Source: Chloroflexota bacterium (GTDB lineage Bacteria; Chloroflexota; Dehalococcoidia; UBA1151; TMED-70). From it: a stretch of DNA of 60,439 nucleotides. The notes under the pieces were generated by a model. It had not been told where the DNA came from and did no database searches. It worked only from the letters and a program-made list of their open reading frames with translations. Below are positions 25,277 through 32,857 of this stretch, piece by piece (position 1 is the stretch's first letter; each line of letters begins with the position of its first letter). Location of the stretch: assembly GCA_002721875.1 (NCBI GenBank), contig PBLU01000020.1, positions 1 through 60,439 on the forward strand, written 5' to 3'. A program made the translations under genes and the position numbers.

Positions 25277-25966
25277 ATGGATATTAATTCGTTAACGCAA
25301 TTTAGTTTCTACTTTGGTACTGCAGCTATGTTATGTTCAGCTGTATTCTTCTTCTTTGAAAGAGGAGAGGTTAGTCCAAAGTGGAGAACTTCAGTTACTG
25401 TTGCTGGTTTAGTAACTTTCATCGCATTTTTTCACTATTGGTATATGAGAGATGCTTGGGTTGCTGCATTTGGATCTGGGGATTTAACTCAATTAAGATA
25501 TATTGATTGGTTAATCACTGTTCCGCTTCAAATTGTTGAATTCTACTTGATTTTAAAAGTAGTAGGAAAGGTAACTATTAATTTATTCTGGCAATTGCTA
25601 ATCGCAAGCGTAGTAATGCTTGTAGGAGGATTGTTAGGAGAAATGGATGTTATTGATGCAACAATTGGATTCATAATCGGAATGATTGGTTGGTTATATG
25701 TAGTTTATCTTATTTTTGTTGGTGGAGCTGCTAAAGCAAGCGCTGAAGGTAAGAATGAAAATGTTCAGGCTGCATTCAATTCTATGAAATTAATTGTGCT
25801 TGTAGGTTGGGCTATCTATCCTTTGGGATACATCATAGGAAATATGGTTGATGTGACTGATGGTGTTCAGACTATGAATATCATTTATAACTTTGCAGAC
25901 CTTATAAACAAAACCGCATTTGGTTTAGTAATTTGGGCTGCTGCTAAAGCTGATACTAAAAGCTAA
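25277..25966 (+). CDS. Proteorhodopsin, blue-absorbing type, light-driven proton pump
   Basis: A seven-helix retinal protein of 229 residues in the inner membrane. Helix C reads RYIDWLITVPLQIVEFYLIL: proton acceptor D77, T81 and donor E88 form the DTE motif of proton-pumping proteorhodopsins. The tuning position is Q85, the blue-type residue. His53 lies in the FFHYWY segment of helix B, as in proteorhodopsins. The Schiff-base Lys is K212 with counterion D208 in NFADLINK. GGAGGG precedes the ATG. It is a single-gene unit ended by a strong hairpin. Retinal synthesis genes (blh, crtY) are not in the window. Expected role is to add to proton motive force under starvation. Confidence 0.95.
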   Translation: MDINSLTQFSFYFGTAAMLCSAVFFFFERGEVSPKWRTSVTVAGLVTFIAFFHYWYMRDAWVAAFGSGDLTQLRYIDWLITVPLQIVEFYLILKVVGKVTINLFWQLLIASVVMLVGGLLGEMDVIDATIGFIIGMIGWLYVVYLIFVGGAAKASAEGKNENVQAAFNSMKLIVLVGWAIYPLGYIIGNMVDVTDGVQTMNIIYNFADLINKTAFGLVIWAAAKADTKS

Positions 25967-25984
25967 ATAAATTAGCCGTTTATA

Positions 25985-26020
25985 ATAGTCGTAGTTAGAT
26001 TGAAGTCTAGCTACGACTAT
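25985..26020 (+). terminator. Strong hairpin after the proteorhodopsin gene
   Basis: A 15-bp stem with one T-G pair: 25985-25999 with 26006-26020, loop TTGAAG. It starts 18 bases after the proteorhodopsin stop and is followed by TTTAATATTAAT, a weak T-rich run. It probably ends or protects the proteorhodopsin mRNA. Confidence 0.8.
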
Positions 26021-26077
26021 TTAATATTAATAGACACTAATTTAATTTTTATAAATTTTAACTTAAAAACACTAATT

Positions 26078-26083
26078 TATAAT
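26078..26083 (+). promoter_or_regulatory. -10 box for a leaderless small ORF
   Basis: Perfect TATAAT six bases before the ATG at 26090. A transcription start seven bases downstream of the box would be the A of the ATG. No clear -35 box is seen. Confidence 0.5.
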
Positions 26084-26089
26084 AACTGT

Positions 26090-26248
26090 ATGGATAATAA
26101 ATTAAAAAATGAAAATCTTGATAGAAATGTAGAAAATTATAAGATCAATGATGAATCTAATGCTTCAACAATTTCTAGAAAAGATAAGTTTAATTTTCTA
26201 AATGATGTTTTTGAGTCAGATGATCAAACAGACGTATTTTTAGGATAA
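26090..26248 (+). CDS. 52-residue hydrophilic protein, unknown
   Basis: Reads MDNKLKNENLDRNVENYKIN and ends FNFLNDVFESDDQTDVFLG. It is rich in Asn, Asp, Glu and Lys, with no membrane segment and no known motif. The ATG at 26090 is preferred over an upstream in-frame ATG at 26000, because 26000 lies inside the proteorhodopsin hairpin and the TATAAT box ends six bases before 26090. It is the first of three short ORFs after the proteorhodopsin hairpin. I do not recognise it; it is more likely than chance given its promoter and acidic composition. Confidence 0.45.
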   Translation: MDNKLKNENLDRNVENYKINDESNASTISRKDKFNFLNDVFESDDQTDVFLG

Positions 26249-26275
26249 TCTTGCTAAATGAATTAATAATCACTA

Positions 26276-26386
26276 ATGCTTAATTATCAGAGATTTACTA
26301 AATTTATTAGATATGTTTCAGGATTCTTTGCAGTAATATTTTTTATATTATTCATCATTTCTTTTATTATTATGTCTTTTAGTTAA
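26276..26386 (+). CDS. 36-residue membrane peptide, unknown
   Basis: Begins MLNYQRFTKFIRYVSGFFAV and continues as one hydrophobic helix ending IIMSFS. The charged, positive N terminus followed by a single span suits a small membrane protein with N-in topology. No ribosome site is visible. It lies 27 bases after the hydrophilic 52-residue ORF. It could be chance in this AT-rich region. Confidence 0.35.
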   Translation: MLNYQRFTKFIRYVSGFFAVIFFILFIISFIIMSFS

Positions 26387-26401
26387 CAGATTGAAAATAG
26401 A

Positions 26402-26566
26402 ATGAAAAATATATTTAAGAATTTAGGAATTATATTATTATCTTCATCAATTTTATTATTAGTAATCCTTAGTCAGACCTTAGGGGCAAGGGTTGCATTT
26501 CCAGTTTTTATGTTATGTCTACTTTTAGGGGCTTGGTCTTACTATAAGTATACAAATTATAGATAA
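26402..26566 (+). CDS. 54-residue membrane protein, unknown
   Basis: Begins MKNIFKNLGIILLSSSILLL, with a second hydrophobic stretch VAFPVFMLCLLLGAWSYYKY and a basic end TNYR. The two helices are separated by a SQTLGAR turn, a compact hairpin topology that looks protein-like. It starts 15 bases after the previous small ORF. No Shine-Dalgarno or family is evident. It is the most convincing of the three small ORFs by composition. Confidence 0.5.
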   Translation: MKNIFKNLGIILLSSSILLLVILSQTLGARVAFPVFMLCLLLGAWSYYKYTNYR

Positions 26567-26665
26567 AAATCTTATTGTGTTCTAAATAAATTTTATCTCT
26601 TAACTTTTTTATGAATAAATTGTCATTTAAATCATCAATCTTTATTCAAATTGCTTTAGTAATCT

Positions 26666-26708
26666 AATAATAGATTCCATTATAATTGATATAGTATCAT
26701 CTCAAATA
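26666..26708 (+). promoter_or_regulatory. Promoter-like element upstream of panC, copy 1 of 2
   Basis: A 43-bp stretch that matches 29515-29557 at 35 of 43 positions without gaps. It contains TTGATATAG followed by TATCAT (26695-26700), which can act as a -10 box, and AGATTC at about -35. It lies about 75 bases before panC. The interval 26567-26783 shows no other gene or structure. Confidence 0.5.
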
Positions 26709-26783
26709 AATGTTTTACCAAGATTGAAATTAGTTAAAGTCAAATCTAATAAGGCAAAAAAATAATATTATTTTGGGTATAAT

Positions 26784-27623
26784 TTGAAAGTTCATAACAC
26801 AGTCTCAGGTTTCTTTGAAGAAAGATCTAAAATAACATCCAAAATAGCCTTAGTACCCACTATGGGATCTATACATGAAGGCCATATTTCTCTCATAGAA
26901 AAAGCAAAGTCATATGGAGAAACTATTATAGTTAGTATTTTTGTAAATCCAATTCAATTTAATTCGACAAAAGATTTTGATACGTATCCTAGAAGTCTTG
27001 AAGATGATAAAAAAATATTACAGAATCTAGGTGTTGATATATTATTTTGTCCTCCAGCTGAGGAAATTTATCCTGAAAACTTCAAGTCATATGTAAAAGT
27101 TAAGATGCTTTCAGATGTCTTAGAAGGGAAGTATAGAAAAGGTAATATGGAAGGAGTTGCTACTGTTGTTACAAAATTATTTAATATTATTCAACCCAAT
27201 TATGCAATTTTTGGTGAAAAAGATTATCAACAATTGTTACTCATAAAATCTTTTGTAAGTGATTTAAATATTCCTGTTGAGATCATTTCCTCCAAAACAA
27301 TAAGAGATAATGAAGGCTTAGCATTATCAAGCAGAAATAAAAATTTATCCGTTTCTGAAAAGAATCAAGCAACTGAAATAATAAATTCTCTATATTTCGG
27401 TATTAAAAATCTAATATCAGGTGAAAAAAAATCCAAAAATATAATTATCTTAATTGAAAATTACCTTTCTGATTTCAATCTTATAAAAGTTGAATATATA
27501 TCAATTAGAGATTTAAAAAACTTTGAAATAGTTGAAGAAATAAATTCTGATTTTGTAATTCTTATTGCAGCATATGTTGGAAAAATTAGGCTTATTGATA
27601 ATATTATCTATAGAAAAAAATGA
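26784..27623 (+). CDS. panC: Pantoate--beta-alanine ligase
   Basis: Joins pantoate and beta-alanine with ATP to make pantothenate, the coenzyme A precursor. The 279-residue length is normal. ALVPTMGSIHEGHISLI near the N terminus holds the HxGH nucleotide motif, IFVNPIQFN the pantoate site, FGEKDYQQLLLI the KDxQQ substrate motif and ALSSRNKNLS the KMSKS-like SSRN. It starts with TTG; a TATAAT directly precedes it, but a promoter there would start transcription inside the gene, so the element at 26666 is the likelier promoter. The stop overlaps the panB ATG by four bases. Confidence 0.95.
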   Translation: MKVHNTVSGFFEERSKITSKIALVPTMGSIHEGHISLIEKAKSYGETIIVSIFVNPIQFNSTKDFDTYPRSLEDDKKILQNLGVDILFCPPAEEIYPENFKSYVKVKMLSDVLEGKYRKGNMEGVATVVTKLFNIIQPNYAIFGEKDYQQLLLIKSFVSDLNIPVEIISSKTIRDNEGLALSSRNKNLSVSEKNQATEIINSLYFGIKNLISGEKKSKNIIILIENYLSDFNLIKVEYISIRDLKNFEIVEEINSDFVILIAAYVGKIRLIDNIIYRKK

Positions 27624-28387
27624 ATAAAGTTTCAATTAAGAAAATTCAGAGATTAAAGAATCTTAAGAAAATAACAATGATTACTGCATATGACTATGTA
27701 AGTGGTTATATAGTAAATAATTCCTCTGCTGAAATGATATTAGTAGGAGATAGCTTGGGTACTACTTCCCTGGGTTATGATTTTACTAGTAAGGTGACTA
27801 TCGAAGATATGATTAATGCAACAGAAGCTGTAGCAAGAGTAGGAATTGATAAGTTACTAGTTTCTGATTTATCTTATGGTACATATGAAACTAAAGAGGA
27901 TGCATTAAGAAATGCTTCATTATTAATAAACTCAGGTGCAGATGCTGTAAAGTTAGAAGGAGGATCAGAAAAATTTGAAATCATAAAATATTTAATCGAT
28001 CATAAAATTGCTGTGATGGGTCATATTGGAGTAAAACCTCAATATATTAATAATCATAAAGAATTCAAGATCTTAGGAAAAAATCAAGATGAGGCTAAGG
28101 AAATTTTTGATGATGCAATTTCTCTTGAATCATCAGGAGTGTTTTCTTTAGTTTTAGAATTAGTAGATGAGTTTTTAACAAAAAAAATTACAAAAAAATT
28201 ATCAATACCAACAATTGGAATTTCATCAGGAGATTTTTCCGATGGACAAGTTCAAGTTTATAATGACTTAATTGGCTACAGCCCGAAAAAATTGCCAAAG
28301 CATGCCAAAGTTTACAGTAATTTACTCTTTGAAGCACAAGAGTCCATTAATAAATTTGTAAATGACACAAGAGATCTGTCTAAATAA
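27620..28387 (+). CDS. panB: 3-methyl-2-oxobutanoate hydroxymethyltransferase
   Basis: First enzyme of pantothenate synthesis, adding a hydroxymethyl group from methylene-tetrahydrofolate to ketoisovalerate. It is 255 residues, slightly short for PanB. MITAYDYVSG, VGDSLGTTSLGYDFT with the metal Asp, DAVKLEGG, GHIGVKPQ and TIGISSGDFSDGQVQVYNDLIG are in order. The G-S-N pattern DLSYGTYETKEDALRNA is also typical. It overlaps panC by four bases, so the two are translationally coupled. Confidence 0.95.
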   Translation: MNKVSIKKIQRLKNLKKITMITAYDYVSGYIVNNSSAEMILVGDSLGTTSLGYDFTSKVTIEDMINATEAVARVGIDKLLVSDLSYGTYETKEDALRNASLLINSGADAVKLEGGSEKFEIIKYLIDHKIAVMGHIGVKPQYINNHKEFKILGKNQDEAKEIFDDAISLESSGVFSLVLELVDEFLTKKITKKLSIPTIGISSGDFSDGQVQVYNDLIGYSPKKLPKHAKVYSNLLFEAQESINKFVNDTRDLSK

Positions 28388-28426
28388 AATAAAAAATCAT
28401 TATGAATTAGTCAAATAAATTATTCC

Positions 28427-28948
28427 ATGAAAGCTTTTTTTATTGTTAGAATTATAGAGATGAAAAAGGGGTTCATAACTAAATATCATGTAATACAATC
28501 TCTTCTTGCAGGCATATTTATAACTATAATCATTCTTGTAGGAGAAACATTTTCTAATAATGTAATTAATGCTGCTATAGGTTCTAGTGTAGCATTACTT
28601 TTTTTACACCCTAAAAATAGGCAAAACCGCTTCAAAAGCCTAGTTGTTGGTAATTTGATAGCGATTATAACATTTATTCTCCTACACTTTCTTTTTCAAT
28701 TATTTGATCAAGATTTATATGTGTCAATTTCTAATAAAAACTTTCATATTTTTTCTGGTATATCTTTTTTTATTTGTTTACTTGTTATGACTTTAACTAA
28801 TTCTGAACATGTCCCAGCTGCAGGAACATCTATAGGCTTATCGGTACATGAATTTGATTTTAGACTAATACTTTTTGTGATTTTTTCTGTGTTATTTTTG
28901 TATGTCTTTAAGTTAGCATTAGATAGATATGGAAAAAATATCATATAA
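28427..28948 (+). CDS. HPP family membrane protein
   Basis: A 173-residue protein with four to five hydrophobic segments and HVPAAGTSIGL, a variant of the HPPAAGT signature that names the family. HPP proteins are four-helix integral membrane proteins; cyanobacterial members have been linked to nitrite transport. The first Pro of the motif is Val here. A start at 28460 (12th codon) is possible because the N-terminal 11 residues add another short hydrophobic piece. It follows panB by about 40 bases and may be co-transcribed. Confidence 0.72.
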   Translation: MKAFFIVRIIEMKKGFITKYHVIQSLLAGIFITIIILVGETFSNNVINAAIGSSVALLFLHPKNRQNRFKSLVVGNLIAIITFILLHFLFQLFDQDLYVSISNKNFHIFSGISFFICLLVMTLTNSEHVPAAGTSIGLSVHEFDFRLILFVIFSVLFLYVFKLALDRYGKNII

Positions 28949-28974
28949 ATTCTTGTGCTATTTCTATGAGTTCG

Positions 28975-29008
28975 ATAATTTCTCAATAGTTTAACTATAA
29001 GAAATTAT
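28975..29008 (+). terminator. Inverted repeat after the HPP gene
   Basis: ATAATTTCT (28975-28983) pairs with AGAAATTAT (29000-29008), with an inner repeat ATAGTT/AACTAT between them. It can form a long, A/T-rich hairpin about 25 bases after the HPP stop, with no T tract. Possible transcript end. Confidence 0.4.
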
Positions 29009-29111
29009 GAATGAGTCTGACTAATTATTCAAAATCCATAATGTTAATATTAGCTATCTAAAGAGACATCAAAAAAGACTTTATGTTTTCTAGGTGATTT
29101 AATTTAATCCC

Positions 29112-29465
29112 ATGAAAAAAAAGAAACAAAATAATAAAGACCAAAGAGAATTATTTGATACTAAAAAGTTTGAGAGGACATATCTATTGCCTCAGACATG
29201 GTATGAGCTGTTGTCTAATAGTGATGAGGAGTTTCTGAATGAATTATTGTTTGATATTAGTGGAGTAAATTATATCTATCCAAAGCTTCTATTAACTTTT
29301 CAGAATCCTACTTCATATAACTTCTTTCATTTATCAATGCTGAATGAAAACTCTAAAAGAAAGATTGAAAGAATCTTCAAAGGTATTTATGGTGATGATG
29401 TCTTAATTGTTATCCAAAAAGCCAATACTGAACCACCCGACAGAATAGATGATAGGGAACTATAA
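29112..29465 (+). CDS. Hypothetical protein, 117 residues
   Basis: A cytoplasmic-looking protein starting with KKKKQNN and containing LPQTWYELLSNSDEEFLNELLFDISG, KLLLTFQNPTSYNFFHLSML and KRKIERIFKGIYGDDVLIVIQKA. Predicted helical then beta, no membrane segment, no motif I recognise. It is monocistronic and precedes tRNA-Ala. No Shine-Dalgarno is obvious; a TTTAAT-like box lies close before the ATG. Likely real because of its length and balanced composition. Confidence 0.6.
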   Translation: MKKKKQNNKDQRELFDTKKFERTYLLPQTWYELLSNSDEEFLNELLFDISGVNYIYPKLLLTFQNPTSYNFFHLSMLNENSKRKIERIFKGIYGDDVLIVIQKANTEPPDRIDDREL

Positions 29466-29514
29466 GAAGCTATCCGACTAATTATCCCACTTTATCCAAG
29501 CTTTTTAAGTATTA

Positions 29515-29557
29515 AATAATAGAATCATTTACAATTGATTTGGTATCATTACAAATA
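29515..29557 (+). promoter_or_regulatory. Promoter-like element before tRNA-Ala, copy 2 of 2
   Basis: Matches 26666-26708 at 35 of 43 positions. TATCAT at 29544-29549 can be the -10 box; it would start transcription about 18 bases before the tRNA. The -35 position reads AGAATC, not TTGACA. The shared parts are AATAATAGA, AATTGAT and GTATCAT. Confidence 0.5.
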
Positions 29558-29573
29558 CGCATTCTAACTAAAT

Positions 29574-29649
29574 GGGGCCTTAGCTCAGCTGGGAGAGCGC
29601 TTCCCTTGCACGGAAGAGGTCGGGAGTTCGATCCTCCCAGGCTCCACCA
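29574..29649 (+). tRNA. tRNA-Ala (TGC)
   Basis: Begins GGGGCCTTAGCTCAGC. Anticodon stem CTTCC/GGAAG with loop CTTGCAC (anticodon TGC), T arm with GAGTTCGATCC, acceptor 3' strand AGGCTCC, discriminator A and an encoded CCA. The third acceptor pair is G-T, the G3-U70 identity element of tRNA-Ala. Confidence 0.98.
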
Positions 29650-29653
29650 AAAA

Positions 29654-30940
29654 CTATTTGTTTAATAAGTCCTTTGCCTTATCTTTCAGACTTTTAGCTT
29701 TTTCCTGATAACTTTTTACCCACTCAGTTTTAGCTTTGTTTGCATCAATAATAGTGTCTAAAGTACTCAAAACTTGAGCATTTGTTTTTTCTCTAATTTC
29801 ATTTGTAACTTCTTCTATTTTTTTCTTTTCTTCCTCTATATTGCCTAAAGCTTTTTCTATGTTTTCATCTAAGATTTCTTTAGGTCTTGCTTTGACAGCT
29901 TCTCTAAATTGGTTCATTGTTTCGCGTTCAACCATAGAAGTCATGTATGCTTCTTTCATATCAAAGCATTCTAATTTATCCTTATAACAATTGGACATAA
30001 TTATGTTTAGAGATTTAGCATAATTTCCGTAGCCATGAATATTGAATCTATCATCAAAAATAGATCTGTATGCAGTAAATCCAAAATTATCAATAGTTAT
30101 TTCATTATTATGGGTTCCGTCAGAATTAATTCCAAGTGCAAGTCCTGAATGTTCATAGTCCTTCAGTGTTCCGGGAATATTCACAATGGGATCATTTGGT
30201 ATAAATATTCTATAATTATCCTTTACATATTTATCCATCAACTCCCTATATTCTTTATTACCTACTCTAGGTCCTCCCATGGAAATTAATGAAACATCGT
30301 AACCATAATTCATAGACAGGTCAAGAGCTGAAAGTGTAGCAAGTGCAGATCCCAAGCTATGACCAGAAAAAATAATTTTTTGAGGATTATTTTTATCTAT
30401 TACTTCAAAAATAACTTCTCTGAACCTATCGTATTCAGAACTGAAGCCTCTATGAACAAAAACATCTGGAAATTCTATCCAATCAGCCTTTACCATTGCA
30501 CCATCAAGATCGGTTATTACATTCTTAGTATATTCTCTTTTTGTTTTTGCAGAGGTTGATCTATATGTCACAAATAAGATATCTTCCTTTTCTACAATTA
30601 GAGCTAATCCACCGCTAAGATTTATTGAAAATTTGTCACCTATTTTTTCTCCAGGAGCTCTGATAAAATCATCCCCGATTATTTTATATCCTTTTTTTTC
30701 AGATTTTTCTTTTACGAAATCAAATTCTCTAAGAACAAGGAAATTTTGATAAACAATATCTGGTAGTATGCTTTCAAACCCGATTTGTTGAAGACTTACA
30801 AAAGGTTTATCATCAATTTTAGAGGATACTTCCACTATAGATTCTCCAATTTCTTTAGCCTCAGTTTTAGCTTGATCTTCAGTAACTGATGTCGAGCAAG
30901 ACATGATGAATATGATTGTTAGAAATAATATTTTTTTCAT
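29654..30940 (-). CDS. Lipase class 3 family lipoprotein
   Basis: A 428-residue exported lipoprotein. Signal peptide and lipobox end at C15 (FIMSCS). The alpha/beta-hydrolase core has the nucleophile elbow GHSLG with S195, a MGGPRVGN strand (221-228), likely catalytic D250 in PNDPIVNIPG and H302 in NIHGYGNY, the Lipase_3 pattern. Before it are VHRGFSSEYD and TYRSTS. The last 110 residues are charged and probably coiled coil (EEEKKKIEEVTNEIREK). It may hydrolyse lipids or esters at the cell surface; the substrate is unknown. Its stop lies five bases from tRNA-Ala. Confidence 0.85.
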   Translation of the reverse strand: MKKILFLTIIFIMSCSTSVTEDQAKTEAKEIGESIVEVSSKIDDKPFVSLQQIGFESILPDIVYQNFLVLREFDFVKEKSEKKGYKIIGDDFIRAPGEKIGDKFSINLSGGLALIVEKEDILFVTYRSTSAKTKREYTKNVITDLDGAMVKADWIEFPDVFVHRGFSSEYDRFREVIFEVIDKNNPQKIIFSGHSLGSALATLSALDLSMNYGYDVSLISMGGPRVGNKEYRELMDKYVKDNYRIFIPNDPIVNIPGTLKDYEHSGLALGINSDGTHNNEITIDNFGFTAYRSIFDDRFNIHGYGNYAKSLNIIMSNCYKDKLECFDMKEAYMTSMVERETMNQFREAVKARPKEILDENIEKALGNIEEEKKKIEEVTNEIREKTNAQVLSTLDTIIDANKAKTEWVKSYQEKAKSLKDKAKDLLNK

Positions 30941-30971
30941 TTTTTTAATTTTCTTTACTTTAAATTTAATC

Positions 30972-32213
30972 TTAATTATATTCTATATTTTTAATGGGTT
31001 TTTTACATGTGGAAAAAATAAGTGCCGAAATTATCATCATAATTAATCCAGCAAACCATATACTTTGATAGCTTCCTGTATAGTCTCTTACGTATCCTGA
31101 AACCGGAGCTCCAATACCTCCAATAATTAATATGAATGGGGTAATTTTACCTCTAATTGTTCCTAAGTTTTTTCTTCCAAAATAATCCGCCCAAATGAAT
31201 GAATGTATAAACATTAATCCTCCTATACCAAGACCAAATATGGCCATTGAGATAAAAATTACCCAAAAAGAATAAGCATAAATTGTAATTATGCTGGCTA
31301 TTGCTAAAAATAAAAATGATAATGTACCTAAAAGTCGTATACCTAATTTTTTAACTAAATTACCAACAAAAAAAGTACTTATTCCTGCACATACAGCATC
31401 AAAAGCTGTTGCAAGTGCAATAAGTTGAGGTTCTAGACCTCGATCCATAAATGCAGGAATTCTATGTATAGCTATTGTCCCTGTTGCAATTGAAATAACC
31501 GTAAGGCAAATGGTGATTTTCCAAAATACTCTTGTCTTGAATGCTTCTTCGAATTCCCATGATGTCTCTTTATCCGTTAGATTTTTAGATTCTATTAATT
31601 CTCCGTCAGGAACTAATCCGATATCTTCCGGTTGCCTTCTTAAGAGCCATAATGCAGGAGGAATAATAATTAGCATAGATATAAATCCAAAAATAATCCA
31701 AGTATTTCGCCAACCTGAAATATCGATAAAAAACTGAGTAAGTGGAACAAATATCATTGCTCCAATAGGTACTCCTAAAGAAGTAATTGCTAATGCCTTA
31801 CCTCTTTTTTCTACAAACCACTTAGATATAGGAACAGTTGTTAGCAATGCACCAGGCCCACCTAAACTTGTAATACCTATTACTCCAAAAATTAATATCA
31901 TTATTATTCCACTAGAATTGAAACCTAATAAAATTAATCCAATTCCAGTAATAGTAACTCCAATAGGTAATAATATTCTTGCTCCATATTTATCGATCCA
32001 AGGTCCAAGAATAGGACTTGTTAATCCTCCAACTATCTGTCTTGCCGTCGATGCCCATCCAAAATATGACCTCCCGATGAGTAATTCATCGCCCATAGGT
32101 TTAATAAATAAACCAAAATTTAAGGTTCCTAAAGCCATAGTCATTGATGACGTTATTGCCATAACAAATACTATTTTCCATCCATAAAAAATTGAGTTTT
32201 GTTTTTGAGTCAT
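30972..32213 (-). CDS. MFS transporter, oxalate/formate antiporter-like (OFA/MCT type)
   Basis: A 413-residue protein with about 12 hydrophobic segments. YGWKIVFVMAITSSMTMAL at the N terminus, PILGPWIDKYGARILLPIG for motif A, TTVPISKWFVEKRGKALAIT after helix 4-5, and LLRRQPEDIGLVPDGE in the central loop are the signature of the monocarboxylate/oxalate-formate-like MFS group abundant in marine heterotrophs. Substrate is probably an organic acid (inference). The ATG at 32213 starts a lone leftward gene. Confidence 0.87.
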   Translation of the reverse strand: MTQKQNSIFYGWKIVFVMAITSSMTMALGTLNFGLFIKPMGDELLIGRSYFGWASTARQIVGGLTSPILGPWIDKYGARILLPIGVTITGIGLILLGFNSSGIIMILIFGVIGITSLGGPGALLTTVPISKWFVEKRGKALAITSLGVPIGAMIFVPLTQFFIDISGWRNTWIIFGFISMLIIIPPALWLLRRQPEDIGLVPDGELIESKNLTDKETSWEFEEAFKTRVFWKITICLTVISIATGTIAIHRIPAFMDRGLEPQLIALATAFDAVCAGISTFFVGNLVKKLGIRLLGTLSFLFLAIASIITIYAYSFWVIFISMAIFGLGIGGLMFIHSFIWADYFGRKNLGTIRGKITPFILIIGGIGAPVSGYVRDYTGSYQSIWFAGLIMMIISALIFSTCKKPIKNIEYN

Positions 32214-32299
32214 TAAGAAATTTTATAATTTTGTGCTATCAGTAATATATCTTATTTTTTTTTTTAAATATACTAAGATTTCTTTATTTCCTTTTAGCG

Positions 32300-32327
32300 T
32301 TGACTATTGTTTGAACTGATTTATAAT
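32300..32327 (+). promoter_or_regulatory. Promoter of the DUF454 gene
   Basis: TTGACT (32300-32305) and TATAAT (32322-32327), spacer 16. The predicted start point at about 32334 lies only a few bases before the in-frame TTG at 32340, and downstream of an earlier in-frame TTG at 32307. Confidence 0.6.
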
Positions 32328-32339
32328 TTATTTGGTTCC

Positions 32340-32774
32340 TTGCAATCTAACTTAAAATTTTTTGGAGTTCTGTTGACTAAGAAAATAGTTAAGCCTAAAA
32401 AAAATAAACTTATTAGGATTTTATGGATTCTTTTAGGTTCGCTTTTTGTTGGTATAGGATATCTTGGTATATTTGTTCCTGGCCTTCCTACTACTATTTT
32501 TTTAATTCTAGCTGCAGGTTGTTATATAAGATCATCTGAAAAGTTATATAACTGGCTAATTAATAATAAAATTTTTGGTCAATATATAAAAGATTATTAT
32601 GAAGGTAGAGGCATGCCTCTAAAATCAAAAATATTAGCCCTTTCAATGATTATAATATTTTGTTCTTTTGCTATATTTTTCGTAGTAGAATTAATTTGGG
32701 TTCAGCTGATAATAGGATTAGCTGGAGTTATCGGAATTTCTTATATCACATTACGAGTTCCGACCAAGAAATAA
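32340..32774 (+). CDS. DUF454 family (YbaN-like) membrane protein
   Basis: A small inner-membrane protein of the YbaN family: ILLGSLFVGIGYLGIFVPGLPTTIFLILAAGCYIRSSEKLYNWL carries the conserved GLPTT and the RSS, followed by FGQYIKDYYEGRGMPLKSKI. Three to four membrane spans are expected; function is unknown. The open frame extends back to TTG 32307, but the promoter at 32300-32327 lies inside that stretch, so I place the start at TTG 32340. TTG 32373 is another option. Confidence 0.82.
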   Translation: MQSNLKFFGVLLTKKIVKPKKNKLIRILWILLGSLFVGIGYLGIFVPGLPTTIFLILAAGCYIRSSEKLYNWLINNKIFGQYIKDYYEGRGMPLKSKILALSMIIIFCSFAIFFVVELIWVQLIIGLAGVIGISYITLRVPTKK

Positions 32775-32793
32775 ATAAAGTCTTTCCAAGCTG

Positions 32794-32823
32794 TTGACAA
32801 TATTGTTTTTTACATTGTATACT
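32794..32823 (+). promoter_or_regulatory. Promoter of the iron-binding protein gene
   Basis: TTGACA (32794-32799) and TATACT (32818-32823) with an 18-base spacer, identical hexamers and spacing to the metY promoter. The leader would be about 28 bases with the ribosome site GAGGAG at 32846-32851. No Fur-like inverted repeat stands out. Confidence 0.75.
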
Positions 32824-32857
32824 CATTTGGTAAACAATTATTTTGAGGAGAATTAAC

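Noticed and set aside
20653..29649. tRNA genes as borders of a genomic island (20653-29649)
   Set aside because: No integrase, direct repeats or composition change; the genes between are ordinary metabolic genes.
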